Part shown: in pieces, positions 37,551 to 48,752 of the stretch
Layout: each line of letters begins with the position of its first letter
How positions within the stretch are numbered: position 1 is the first letter of the stretch
Assembly (NCBI GenBank): GCA_022225965.2
Contig: JAKJXP020000027.1
Span: forward strand, 186,001 to 250,000
DNA length: 64,000 nt
From: Diatrype stigma
Taxonomy: Eukaryota; Ascomycota; Sordariomycetes; Xylariales; Diatrypaceae
Direction of reading: 5' to 3'
Translations under genes and position numbers: made by a program
Notes under the pieces: model-generated
The model's input: only the letters and a program-made list of their open reading frames with translations
Databases searched by the model: none
What the model was told of the DNA's origin: nothing

Positions 37551-39003
37551 CTATGCACCGTTCAAGCTCGCGGCTCTGTTCACCATAGGCACAACAGCTT
37601 CATCGGAGACCCCTACATGTTTGAGGAATGTGGAAAGTTTCTCCTGCGCTCCACTAGGGGGAACGTTTCTCGCAGTCTCCTGAATAACCTCTTCGAACGA
37701 TGCCTCGTCGACGTCGATGGCCCAAGCTACCAGGCTCGTCGCGGTCTTGATCCATGCAACCGGGTATTTCTCGTCCAATACGACGTTCCCGTCGCCTTGT
37801 CGGAACTCTATGGTAGGCTTGGCAACCTTGGGCTCCTCTCCTACTCCCGAGCTATTCGGAATATCCGTGGCGTTTTCCCTCTCGCGGGGGCTCAGGCCTG
37901 CGAAGCTATACGCAACGTTTCCTTCACGTGGGTCAAGCATTCTGCAGAACTCGTCTACCGTCTTTGCTTGCCAGATACGTCGAAGTTGGGCTTCCACTCT
38001 CAACGTTTGGGAGGGAGCGACGCAGCGGTTGAACCACTCTTCGTCCAGGGTGGCGGTGGGCTCTCGGCCCGCCAGAACAAAATTTCCCAGGAAGGTTTTG
38101 GTGGTGATAGGGTGGCAAAAAGGCGCACCCAGGCGATGACGAGGATGTACCTCGTCCAGTAGCTTCTCGCCTCCGACAAAAAGAAGGCTGGTGAGCTTCT
38201 GGAGGGTTGGCAGTTGAAAGCCTTGGGTTCCTCGACCGACATGTACTTGGAAAGCGCAGGTTGAGTTGAAATGCAAGAACTTGTTGTTGCAAAGAGTTGT
38301 GAGAGCGGCCACCTGCATGTTTCATGTCAGCTTCTATCATCGATGGTACAATGCCAAGTATAGACGTTCGCAAAGAACATCATGCTATGTCGCGAATGCT
38401 CTTGATTACGCGATTGCCAAGCAATTTCAATGACAACGGGTTGTGGAATGCATAAATGGGTTCATTTCGGGCCACGCTACTTACAACTTTCTCGATTTGG
38501 TCGAACGATTGCTCTGTATTGTTGAAAACGGGCGACACGAGCTCTACTCCTGTATACTAGACAGTCTGATCCCGCTCGTCCGATCCCGAGGAATCGTCGG
38601 ACATCTCGAACAGGCGCTCGTCAGAGCTCTTGGAGTTCCCAGAGGCAGGCGATCCCATATCGGATCTAATCGAAAGGTCGGCTTTGACTATCCATGCGCT
38701 GAAAGCCTTCTCCTCCTCGCCCAGAGGATTCTCGCGACTGACGATCTTCGCGGATAATTCCACTGGATGGGAAAGACCGGCGGTACGCTCTAGATGCTGT
38801 TTAAGGGCTTTTCCCGCATACTTAAGGTTTTTTCCCGGGGAATACGCCTTGGTCTGTTCGACTTCCTTGATGTAGTCGTGGTTCGACGGCAACGCGTGTC
38901 GGATGTCGGCGACGAACTCGAATTCGGCGCCAAAGGTGAGAGACTCCATCGTGGGTCGATCCATGACTTTCCGATGTCTGGTGTCAATTCCTACCAAATC
39001 CAT
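37551..39003 (-). pseudogene. Putative amidoligase-family gene with in-frame stop
   Basis: Exon 1 39003-38485 and exon 2 38312-37551 join in phase 0 over a 172-base intron. The start may instead be 38964 (MDRPTMESL). The N-terminus LTFGAEFEFVADIRH matches the opening FGxExEF of the fungal putative amidoligase family (Pfam Amidoligase_2), whose ATP-grasp/glutamine-synthetase-like fold forms amide bonds. Next come WIVKADLSI, GVELVSPVF and FNSTCAFQVHVGRG, the expected W-V-x-D-x-S, VELxSP and HVHVG motifs. One TAG codon at 38559-38557 lies between DERDQTV and YTGVELVSP, in the same frame. No splice pair keeping frame removes it. A CAG-to-TAG change would explain it and is the favoured RIP-type transition, but a sequencing error is possible. 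The rest of the frame is clean, so the loss is recent or the gene is still used through readthrough. Confidence 0.65.
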
Positions 39004-39290
39004 TTAGATCATATCAAAAGTGAGTAGAAGAGCACCAGAACAAACCTGATGTCTGATGGGAGGCGTCAGCTTTCAGATGCCCGCGATGCTGTTCATAAGT
39101 GTTCGGGAACAGTATCCGGGAAAGCTGTTCAGGAAAGCTGTTTGAAAAAGTTGTTCGGGAAGGCTGCTCAGGAAGGAGGTAGATCGTAAGATTAGGTATG
39201 AGTAGTATTTATTCTTCTAGTGGAATTGCAATTAGTGCCGTGGAACGCGGTCTGTGCCACGATGTCTCATGACAAGGAATCATCTTTGGG

Positions 39291-39596
39291 ATGGATGGTA
39301 AGGCGGGTGCCACTGGTACTGCTAATAAGGCGGGTGCGGCCGGCACTGCGCATAAGGCGGGTGCGGCCGGTACTGCTCATGAGGCGGGTGCCGCCCTGAC
39401 AGGACTGCCGGGACTTCCGGGACTTCCGGGGGTCACCGGGACCCCCGAAACTGCCGGTACTACTGGTAAGGCGGGTGCCGCCGGTGCTGAAGCTCTTTGT
39501 GTTTCACATTGCCCCCGCCTTTCGTTGCGGCAGCTCTGGGTCGTGAAATCAATACAGCCAGGCTGGCCTCCCAAGCACTACGATCTTCACTATTGA
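39291..39596 (+). CDS. Short collagen-like open frame (uncertain)
   Basis: A 101-codon frame starting ATGGATGGTAAG. The first two thirds are Gly-x-y type repeats: three copies of a nine-residue unit like AGAAGTAHK, then GLPGLPGLPG and GTPETAGTTGKAGAAG. The 27-bp DNA repeat underlies the first part. Short collagen-like tracts do occur in fungal proteins, but the frame has no signal peptide or flanking domain, and the C-terminal third looks random. It may be a fragment of a larger gene, or non-coding tandem repeat. Confidence 0.3.
   Translation: MDGKAGATGTANKAGAAGTAHKAGAAGTAHEAGAALTGLPGLPGLPGVTGTPETAGTTGKAGAAGAEALCVSHCPRLSLRQLWVVKSIQPGWPPKHYDLHY
39297..39400. repeat. 27-bp tandem repeat
   Basis: About three and a half copies of a unit of the form AAGGCGGGTGCGGCCGGYAC followed by TGCTMAT. 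Copies differ at few sites, mostly C/T, which suggests recent slippage growth. Confidence 0.75.
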
Positions 39597-40182
39597 GGCA
39601 TTGTATGGTGGTTCAGATGATAAGTAGACCGCTCGCTATACAAGTAGCAAAACTCAATACTATGTGAACGGAACCATACATCCTAGTATCAGCAAACTCA
39701 CTTCCAAGGGTTGTTTCACATGTTCTGGTAACGATACTTAGTATGGGTCACCCATCAATGTACGTGGTTCAAAGCATCACCAAAACATCATGAGGGCGCT
39801 TATGATATGAGTCAAGACCGATGAAAGGGCACTTTAATGTCCATTCTTTGTATACAGCAATGGTCCGATATCGCCTTGCTCACCAGATCAACAGTCAAAC
39901 GTACAATAGAGAAGACAGGCTATGAGTCATTACCGAACAGCGTTGTGGTCGACAAGCATATGCCCAACCACAATGCTTTCATCATTCAATATCACAAGGG
40001 TGGATAAACAACAGATGAAATTACCTGCTAGTACTCACTCCTTGAAAGTATCCCTCTCCCCACTGCCGCCCTCTGAGATCTCAACTCACCACCCCCTTGC
40101 CCACCTCGCAGGTACTCATCGACACATACATGACATCAGATACCCCCCACACCATGACCTACCCCTCAACCGGGACCCTGAC

Positions 40183-40998
40183 CTACACCAAATGAGCTCC
40201 ACTTCTCGTCTTGACCACCTCGCCCGTGGCGCTGCGGTCCTTCATGAGGTAAACGTAAGCCTCAGCGACGTCCTCGACGGCAGCGAGGCGGCCGGTCGGC
40301 ATGCCCGCCCTGAACGCCGCGAACTGCGCCGCCTTCCTCTCGGGGTCCGGCAGGGCCGCGTCCCACAAGGCCGTGTCGACGGGGCCCGGCTCGACCGCGT
40401 TGACGCGGATGCGGGCGGGCGCCAGCTCGAGCGCCAGGTTGCGCGTCAGGCCCTGCACGCCCGCCGCCACGCACGCCATCAGCGACCAGCCCGGCGACGG
40501 CTTGTCGGCTATGCCGCCCGTCGTGATGGTCAGGCTGGCATCGGAATCGGCGGCATCGTCGTCGCCGTCGCCGCGGGCCAGGTGCCGCGCCGCCACCTTC
40601 CCCAGGAGCAGGGGCACGTGCAGGCGCATGTGGCACGCGCGGCGGATCCGCGCGAGCGACAGGTCCTGCAGGTCGCAGATGGTGAGCGGGTCCGCGGCCG
40701 TGAGCACGATGTGGTCGATCTTCTTCCGGTCGCCAGCGGCAGACAGGACGGCGCCGAGGTCCTGCTCCACCGTGTCCCGGGCCAGGTCGCAGTGCAAGCT
40801 GCCGATGCGGTCGGCGGGGTACCCGGCGGCCTCCAGGGCCTCGGTGGCCGCCTGGGCGCTCCGCGCCGACGAGCCGACAAGGGTTACGCGCGCGGCGCCG
40901 GCCGAGAGGGACGCCTCGACGACGCCGCGGCCGATGCCGCTGGCGCCGCCGATGACGACCACGTGCTTCCCGGCGAGCTTGTTGTATTTGGTGGACAT
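40183..40998 (-). CDS. Atypical short-chain dehydrogenase (catalytic Tyr/Lys missing)
   Basis: Intronless, 271 residues. The cofactor loop GGASGIGRG lies at 17-25 and the C-terminal RVNAVEPGPVDTALW at 198-212 is typical of classical SDRs. NAG is replaced by TAADP at 100-104. In the catalytic region, TITTGGIADKPSPGWSLMAC (158-177) and VAAGVQGLTRNLALELAP follow; the expected YxxxK dyad is absent. A group of fungal SDRs with a PGW...AAG...GLTR pattern shares this loss. They have the Rossmann fold but may bind NAD(P) without the standard proton relay, or act as non-enzymatic or alternative-chemistry proteins. A Gly/Asp-rich insertion (ARGDGDDDAADSDA, 141-154) sits just before the active-site strand. 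Third codon positions are nearly all G/C. Confidence 0.85.
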   Translation of the reverse strand: MSTKYNKLAGKHVVVIGGASGIGRGVVEASLSAGAARVTLVGSSARSAQAATEALEAAGYPADRIGSLHCDLARDTVEQDLGAVLSAAGDRKKIDHIVLTAADPLTICDLQDLSLARIRRACHMRLHVPLLLGKVAARHLARGDGDDDAADSDASLTITTGGIADKPSPGWSLMACVAAGVQGLTRNLALELAPARIRVNAVEPGPVDTALWDAALPDPERKAAQFAAFRAGMPTGRLAAVEDVAEAYVYLMKDRSATGEVVKTRSGAHLV

Positions 40999-42215
40999 GG
41001 CGGGGAGTTTCAGTGTGCTTTACTTAGATTCGGGTGCGGCACAGCTATGATAACGAGATTTGAACTTGGTTCGTTGCCAACGACGATTGCTGCAGTGGTC
41101 GGTATTATCAAAGTTGATCCTGGGATTCGCTTTACTTGGCCCATAGCTTGCAGCACAGACGAGATGTCGATACCTATTTATACTTTCATTCTGTTTGATA
41201 TGTACGGTCAGAACGGTGAAGTTCTCCTTCTCACTTGGAGCCCGTTAAGTCCGCCCACGATGCTTGCAGTGAGGCCGGCCCATGCCGGGTCGGAGGTAGT
41301 GGTCATCGGGACCCCCTATTTGAAGCTTACAGAGATGCTTTACTCATCAACTGTAGGCGGTGATAAGTGCATTCCAAGCATCATTATGCCATGGCCAGCG
41401 GGCTAACTCCGTCAAAATGTCGCCAGGGGATTCAATCCATATGGCAATAAGCCGGTTGCATCGCCCATTCCTGCCGCGATGTGTAGCAGTATAGGACTGA
41501 GGTAAGATGCCGTCATGATCTTTTCCACTATAGGTAAATGTCTAACCCCGCGCCGGTATCGTTAATTCCATACAGGGTGACTACCAATGACATTGATGGC
41601 GCCAGCAAGTGATTTAGCCGGATCATGACATATAACACCCGACCCTTGAGACGGTGAAGTTTCGGTCACTGTATTCATTAGATCACTCGACGAAGTACTC
41701 TTCGAAAGGTTATGATACGATAAACACCCCAAACTTGATCGGTGCTGAAACAGGCGCCCAGTTCAACATTGGCACTTGGCTAGGTGCGGATGGATACGAA
41801 CCGTGCATATTAACCATCTGAGATCGAAAACGATAAACTTCAAGGCACTCGGATACTCAGGTGGAATATCGATCGAGAACTAACCATGTTTAAGCTTTGC
41901 CTCGTTTGACATGCAAATCCGCACAGCCTCCCATTCGATCTAGTCTCTCAGCACGTCCGGAGCGGATAAGGAATATCCGGAGAGTGGCCAGTGTGATCGT
42001 GTGGCTCCGGTTACTTTTAATTTGCTTCACCTGAGGTTGGTGAACAGTGCTTTCATAGTCGGAAGGTCCCGATAATATCATAGTTACATAGTAATATGGC
42101 GGCATTAGGAGGGGGATCCCAGCCAACATGTCCGGTGGCCCGGAGGTAATAGTTAGTGAGTGAGGCAATAGTATCGCAAACGATGTTGGTCGGGATCGAG
42201 CCGGAAACGATATGC
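40999..42215. other. Intergenic, left flank of the AT-rich element
   Basis: Promoter side of the SDR gene and ordinary-composition DNA up to the insertion point. A frame at 41890-42238 (-) ends at the element border and might be part of a disrupted gene, but joining across the insertion gives no family resemblance. Confidence 0.4.
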
Positions 42216-42223
42216 ACAAAGGC
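42216..42223. repeat. Target-site duplication, left copy (large element)
   Basis: Octamer ACAAAGGC immediately before the CAGCG terminus; exact second copy at 48849-48856. Confidence 0.88.
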
Positions 42224-42238
42224 CAGCGTAGGCACCAA
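42224..42238 (+). repeat. Left terminal inverted repeat of the hAT-like element
   Basis: CAGCGTAGGCACCAA. It pairs with the right end except for the two central bases (TA against AT). Confidence 0.82.
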
Positions 42239-45030
42239 ATAAGTTAAATAAGGGATTTTGAATTTATTGATTAATATAATAACAATTAAAAAATAGGGCT
42301 TATTTGATTATTATTGGGTTAATTAAATAAAAAAACGTATTAAACAGGTATATATCGGGCCGTATAATAACCCTAAGCCGCCGAAAGATCCGTATTAACC
42401 CTTAGCCCTTTAATTAATTCCTATAATTTTTCCGTATCGTCCTTAAGCTAATGCTTTAGGCATTAAATAATCTTAAGCATCGAAATTTTAATATTATTAC
42501 GTTATGAGGTTATCGTAAGCTTATATTGGCTAAATATCCTTTTATATTCGGCTAATATAAAGAAGGCCGAAAGAACGTCGAATGCAAAGCGGTTAAGCTT
42601 AAGGAAGTTCTTTTGGTGCTTTTTTTACCATTTAAGCATATTTTTATTTATAAAAATAAAGTCCGTTTTTCTTATCGTAAGATAACGTTAAAGCTTATTT
42701 TTATCTTTATCCGTAAGTTCGGGCGTAATATTATCGAATAAGGCTTTAATACGAGAAAGCTTTTTTTTTCCTTTCGAAAAAGGGATAAAGGCACGGAAAA
42801 AACCGTAATTTTATTCGCTATTAAAGGGACAAACTTCTTCGAATCGGCGTTTAAGCCGGCAGTTATATCCGAATTCGCGTAATGCTGTAACTAGTATTTT
42901 ATAACCCTTTTCTTAATACTTTTAATTAAGTCGGTATTTAAGGTCCGGATTTCCCTTAAGCGCTTGTCCGGATAAAAAATAACAAAGGCCCAATATATAA
43001 TAATCTTATTTAATATTTCCCGATATTTTTGAAGCTTTTTATAAGTACGCTTAAAGCCGGCCCGGATTTCGTTATAATTATTTTCTTTTAGGATCTCGGA
43101 ATCCGCTCGATCGAAATGGATATTTATTCTTTTTCTTTTGCGAATGTTTAAACGGAATATAACTTTAAAGCCGCATTCGGTAAGGATTCGCCTGCATTTT
43201 GAAATGTATTAAGTAAGCGTTTAAAAAGGTTAAGATATGTTATATTAAAAGAAGGCAGCAGGTTAAAAAAAATCGAATAAATCGTTTTTATAAATATCGA
43301 ATTAATAAAAAGAAATTTATAACGGCTTGGAAAAAAGGGCATATATTATTTTTATTTTTTTCTAATAATTTAAACCTATTCAGTTATAGCCGAAGATTTA
43401 TTTTTAATTCGTATAACGAAGGCATTATTGTATTAATATTAATGCGATTCCTTTCGTATTATAGCGTTGTTTTTTCGAAAAGCCGAAGGATTCTTTATAT
43501 CGCTTCGAAGGAATGCCATTTTTTGGGAGTAATTTCGTGTTCCTAAGTTATTCGGGCTTTACGATTAGCTATTTGCGTTTGGGAATAATAAAACCGATTA
43601 ATAGGTTCCTTAAAGTTTAAGGAATTACGCATTTCATGTAATATTCCGTTTTATTTTATATCGTTATATATTTTAAGAAAACAATCGGTTTCATTCTTAG
43701 CATCGAAATCGTAAATGGAGGCATTTAGGATGGGATTATCGGAAAATTCGGCTTTATTATCTTTATTTTCCAAAAATTCATTTACGGTTTTTTCCGTAAT
43801 CCTATAATCGATGGTTTTTTTTTAGCTTTAAATGTTTGCATTTTCCGTTAAAAAGCATTACGGCGTAATGCGTTTTATCGTATAAAGTTGTTTATTTTAT
43901 AAGCTTTGCCGACGGAATTAATTGCAATAATCCTCGTTTTATTTTTCGTTTCAAAAACAAAAGAAGTGGCTACGATATTAATAATGTGCCCTTAATAGCA
44001 AAAGCGTTACGTAGTTATTATTTATTTTGCCTGTTATTTAAAAAAGAAAAGGATTAGCAATAAAGGGAATAGGAATGCTTCGAATATAAAGCGAAAGGTT
44101 TTATCGTTAATTAGAAATATTTTTATTAATAGCTGTTCCATATAATTTAAATGAAAAACTTATTCTTTGCGTTATTTAAAATAAAAAACCCTAACCTATA
44201 GCTAATGCCATATAAATCCAATACATTTTAAAGGTAAAACAGTATATTTTTTATTATATAACTGTTCGTTATTTGCCATAATATAATAAGCCGCATATAA
44301 AGCTTTTATCGTCGATTTGCAAAATAAACAACAATTCTTAAAACCCCCTTTTTATTAAGGGACTCTTATATATTAAACGAAAAATAGATTTTCGAAAGGG
44401 CATCGTCGCGAAATTATTATATAATCGCAATACGGACGAATTCGAATAACTTTTCCAGCCAGGCGGAAATGATATAATGTAAGTCCCAAAGGATTTTTCT
44501 TACTAATGTACGATTAAAAAAGCCCAGCAATTCCTAAAACTAATCTCGAACGCAGATTATTGGGAATATATCGCAAACCGTAATTAATTCGATAAGTCGC
44601 TGTTTATAATTATTTATCGTAAAACGTACGAATCGCCGCCGGATATAATTCCTTAGCTATTAATAAATCGAAAAAACAAACGTATTAAACGGAGGGCTAT
44701 TACTAAACGGACTACTCGGAACCTTTGTTATATCAAAAAAAACACCGGAATGAAAATAATTAAAATAATATTTCGAACCATTTATAAAAATACCTTTATA
44801 TAACCTAATGAAGCCCTTTTAATTATAACGGAAACAATATTAATACTTATTACTTTTGGCGAAATTCTTTATATTATTGTCGTTTTTAATGGCCTTTATG
44901 AAAATAATATATTCGCCATGCTCGAAAATCTTAAAATAAATATTCGATTTCATTTACGAATAAGTAATAAACTCTTTATTATAAATCTTTATTTGAAAAA
45001 AACAGCTTTAAGCTAACATTAGGCTTTATA

Positions 45031-45192
45031 AAAGCTGTCATAAGAAGCTTTCCTGCTTAAAAGCTCCTTCCTTTAGCCAGAAGATAGTGGGTCCTGTCTT
45101 TCATTGTATTAGTAGATTTTACCAGCTTAGTTATAGCTTAGTTTTTCCTAAAAGAATTATTATCGTCTTTTATTTAAAGTTTGTCCTTATAA
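45031..45192 (+). repeat. Internal direct repeat, copy A (about 160 bp)
   Basis: Shares a collinear, RIP-diverged sequence with 48153-48316. Anchors include ATAAGAAGCTT, AGTGGGTC, TTACCAGCTTAG, ATTATCGTCTTTTA and TCCTTATAA in the same order and spacing. Differences are mainly C/T and G/A. The two may be parts of long terminal repeats or of a duplicated segment. Confidence 0.75.
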
Positions 45193-45550
45193 TTTGGTAG
45201 CATTTTCTCGTGTACCATTATAACCATATACCATTCGGGTCTTTGATTTATATAGATAATTATGTTCTTTATTTACTAAGCTGCAAACCGATTTTTTGGT
45301 TTTTTCGAGCTTAGTCGTTGTGGTGGCGTGCATCGGCCCTAGAGCCGACCGATTAGGCCCTTTAAGCCCTATTTATTTACCCTTTTGTTATTAATTAATT
45401 AATGCGATAACCCCTTTTTATTTATTTGTCTTTATTTTCGTTTTCGGAAGACAAGGACGTTTATTTTGATACCCATTTTGTTTGTTTTTTCTTAAGACTC
45501 GATTGCTCACCTTAGGCGTCGGTGTCTACAAAACAACATAGGTTATCGAC

Positions 45551-45775
45551 GACGAATGGGTGTCTTACGAACTAGAGTCCTTGCTTAAAAGACGAATTAA
45601 TAAGCAAGGCAAACCAATACTCGAATACCTGGTAAAATGGAAAGGATGGCCGTTATAATGAAACGAATGGTACTTAAAACAATTATTTATGCAAAACGCT
45701 ATTAAGTTAATACACGAATTCGATCGGAAGTACAAATTAACTTTGGAAAAACTAAAACTTAAAAACGACAACGTT
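45551..45775 (+). pseudogene. Chromodomain relic of a Ty3/gypsy (chromovirus) polyprotein
   Basis: The forward frame reads DEWVSYELESLLKRRINKQG, then KPILEYLVKWKGWPL, two stop codons (TAA TGA), and NEWYLKQL...IHEFDRKY. The string LEYLVKWKGWP followed by NEW and an acidic helix is the chromodomain found at the C-terminal end of chromovirus integrases, where it tethers insertion to heterochromatin. The stops are at places where CAA/CGA codons would be expected, as RIP does. No reverse transcriptase or integrase core was recognised beside it, so it is a fragment or too mutated upstream. This is the only protein relic in the AT-rich block that I can name. Confidence 0.75.
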
Positions 45776-46079
45776 ATTTCTTTTAATACGTCATTAGGTA
45801 CAGAATTCGATTAAAAGCTAATACAAATAATTCCAAAAATTAATATAAAGATTTAAATATTAATATATTACAGTAATTAATAGGAATTACCTATAAAATA
45901 ATAAAAACCAAGCATTATAATATACTTATATGCCCATAATACCGTATATATATATATATAAACCATATAATAACAAAGAAAAAAATTTTTTGGGGCAAAC
46001 ATAAGCTTTTCGCTGCTTTTTTCTTTTTCTTTTTTATTATTTCTTCGTATCGATTTTTTTTTCCGGATTCTTTATTTTT

Positions 46080-46900
46080 AAAACGATTCCTATAATACGC
46101 AATAACAAGATAACTAACGCAAAAATCGAAAATAAGGCCTTTTCCGATAAGACCTTTTCGTATAAAGGTGCTAGCTTATTAATATCGGCAGAAATTAAGA
46201 ATTGCGTAAATACTTTTTAAACGCAATGGATAAAGATTAATAAACCAAACTTTGCGTTATTATCGAAAATAGAAATGGCTTCGAATAAGTACAAAAAAAT
46301 GCCAGAAAGAAACGTAAAAACAATTAAAGGTCTTAAGGATGCGGAAAACTATTAAAAGAAGGTTTTTAAGATATATATGCTTCCGGTAAATATGGATTTG
46401 GAATTAATAATTAACGCGCTAGCGAAAATTAATTTTACGAGTTAATTAATAAATTTTAAAATTTAATAAAACATATTAAAGATATTGGCGATAGTTATTA
46501 AGGAAGGATATAGGAATGGTTAAAAGGACGATTCGAATTATAAGTATCGGCTGCTTTTTAGGGAAAAAATAAAAGCGCTCCGAATATATGAAAACGCGAA
46601 TAGATTTGGTTTTTGGCCGTAAAAGGTATTGTTAAGATTATAATAGGCCGGAGCAAAGTAATATATTGTATTAACGGATATTAAACGAATTCCAGTTTAT
46701 TAAAAAAAGTATTGTAATAGGAATAATTTGGCTTATAAGAAATGCGTATCGGTTATTAAGCCAATATTGGTTAAGACATTTAAAATATTCAAAACATATA
46801 AAACCTTTAATATATTCAAGTCGAAGCTTTAATTGGTACGAATAATCCAGTTTAAAAAGATATTGCCGAAATAAGCATATGCAAAACCAGCTTTTTTAAA
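46080..46900 (+). pseudogene. Degenerate gag-like frame (uncertain)
   Basis: A stretch in which one forward reading frame keeps protein-like, charged composition broken by RIP-type stops (for example NNKITNAKIENKAFSDKTF, then MASNKYKKMPERNVKTI). Position after a T-rich leader and its Lys/Glu-rich content recall a retroelement gag, but no zinc knuckle is intact. Offered as weak evidence only. Confidence 0.3.
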
Positions 46901-48152
46901 CGGCTTTACGTTTATGGTAATAATAACGTTTTTATTATAAACGTTTTAATTATAATCCGCTAATGCGGCTGGTTTAAAATAAAAAATGGTATTACAAAAC
47001 GAATATAAATAAGTCATGTAAAATATCGGCGATTTGCTAAATTCTTAAACCAAATACAAAATAAATATGTATAAGATTAATAAATTAAACGAATACAGCT
47101 TTATTGAAAAAATAATTAATACTATCGGAAATAATATCATAACATTAGGCAAAGCTTTCGACGAATAAATTAATTATAACGAGATTTAGTTATATTTATA
47201 TAATAAGGCCATTTAATTATAAACATTATTGGATAATACATTAACGTTACGTATAGCCGACGTCTTATAAAAAATACCCAATATTTCCGGACGAAATATA
47301 TTCGAACGTAAAGATCTTAAGAAATACTTAAAAAAAATAAACGCGGCAAAAAAAATAAATAATATCCTTATATTATAATTAGGAAACAAATTAATAGCAT
47401 TCGGCATAATATACGAAATAACTTTACGTAATGCAAATGCATTAGTAATATTATTAATATAAATAATAAACATAAAAATATAAATGGCAAGCATTGCATT
47501 AAAATCAAATTTTATTACGAAGCTATTGTCGTTTTTACGTATATTTTTGTTACTTTTTGGTTTATAAAAGTTACGTTCGTTTTTTCGTAAGACATATTTA
47601 TTATTAATGTTTAAAATCCAAAATACGGCATATTCTTTTTTATTAACGGCTTAATATAAAAATCCCGAATTAATGTTTTATATTCCAAAAGCGATTTATA
47701 CGTTGTTATTAACGACATATTAAATACCAGAATTAATGTTTACGGCCTTAAAGATAATTTATACGTTATTTTTAAAATTATTATTTAAGGCATTAAAACG
47801 ATTTAAACGTTATCGTTAATGCCGTATTAAATAATAACAGCGTATTAAATAAAGTATTAAATACTAGATTTATAGGATATAAATAAATAAGGCATATTTA
47901 ATGTAAAGGAAAAGGACGATTTGAATTACGTTTTTTAATAAATAATAGCGGCCGATTTATTATAGCCATAGCTAATGTTTTACCAAAAATACCTTTCGGT
48001 TTCGTTAATGGGTTTTAATAATTTAATTCCGGCCGCGCTAAAAAGGAAGTTTTCAAATAAGGCCTCCGAGGGATTAAAAAAAGCAATTAAAAAGATTCGT
48101 ATTATTAAGTAAATAACGTTAACGAAACGTTAATAATGTTTTTCGAAAAGGG

Positions 48153-48316
48153 GATAAGTTGTTATAAGAAGCTTTTTTATTTGGAAGCTTCTTTTTTTAA
48201 CCAAAAGACAGTGGGTCTTGTTTTTCATTATATTAGTAAATCTTACCAGCTTAGCTGTAGCTTAGTCTTTTTTAAAAGAATCATTATCGTCTTTTACTTA
48301 AAGTTTATCCTTATAA
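48153..48316 (+). repeat. Internal direct repeat, copy B (about 160 bp)
   Basis: Second copy of the repeat at 45031-45192, 3.12 kb downstream in the same orientation. A purine-rich AAAAAGGGCGATAT lies a short way beyond it at 48364-48377, which resembles a polypurine tract. Confidence 0.72.
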
Positions 48317-48752
48317 CTGCAGCCTTTTCGAGAAATTGCTGATAAAAAAAATTCGAAAGGCCTTAAAAAGGGCGATATTTTGTTGTAATTATAAAAATGA
48401 ACTAAATATCGTAAAAAAATTAAATTAACTTAATAAAATATAATAAAAATAAAGATAATTCGAAATAACAAACTGCTAAAGGAAATTTCGTTTTTTTATA
48501 TAAAACTTTGTAATACCGATGCCATAACATAAGAACCGAAGATCGGAAATGCCGAATTAGTTCGAACGGGCTCGAATGCATTAAGCCAAGGCTCGAAATA
48601 CCGGAAAATCCTACGATTCTTTTCCTATAAGCAGTACGAATAGGTATATAATAAGTACTTCTTAAGAAATCTCGGTTAATATTACGGCCGCTAAAAGAAA
48701 AAGGTTATACCTATTAATTATTAAAAAATAATAATAAGGAAAATCGATTATT

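Larger units (their letters stand above)
39004..40182. other. Spacer with tandem repeats and a collagen-like frame
   Basis: Upstream of the amidoligase-like gene. Holds a degenerate 13-15-bp tandem array at 39100-39175 (GGAAAGCTGTTCA-type units) and a 27-bp array at 39291-39400. CT/CA-rich sequence precedes 40180. No further gene is supported. Confidence 0.45.

Noticed and set aside
39922..41406. Long 494-codon frame on the plus strand
   Set aside because: It is the antisense shadow of the GC-rich SDR gene on the minus strand, whose motifs and codon bias are clear; the shadow is Arg/Ala/Gly-rich without family features.
42053..42238. Gene interrupted by the hAT-like insertion
   Set aside because: The frame at the left border does not continue into a recognisable protein when the right flank is joined after removing one target copy.
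47213..47494. Open frames in the AT-rich block as real genes
   Set aside because: Extreme Ile/Asn/Lys/Tyr composition is what RIP-mutated DNA yields by chance; no domain is seen.
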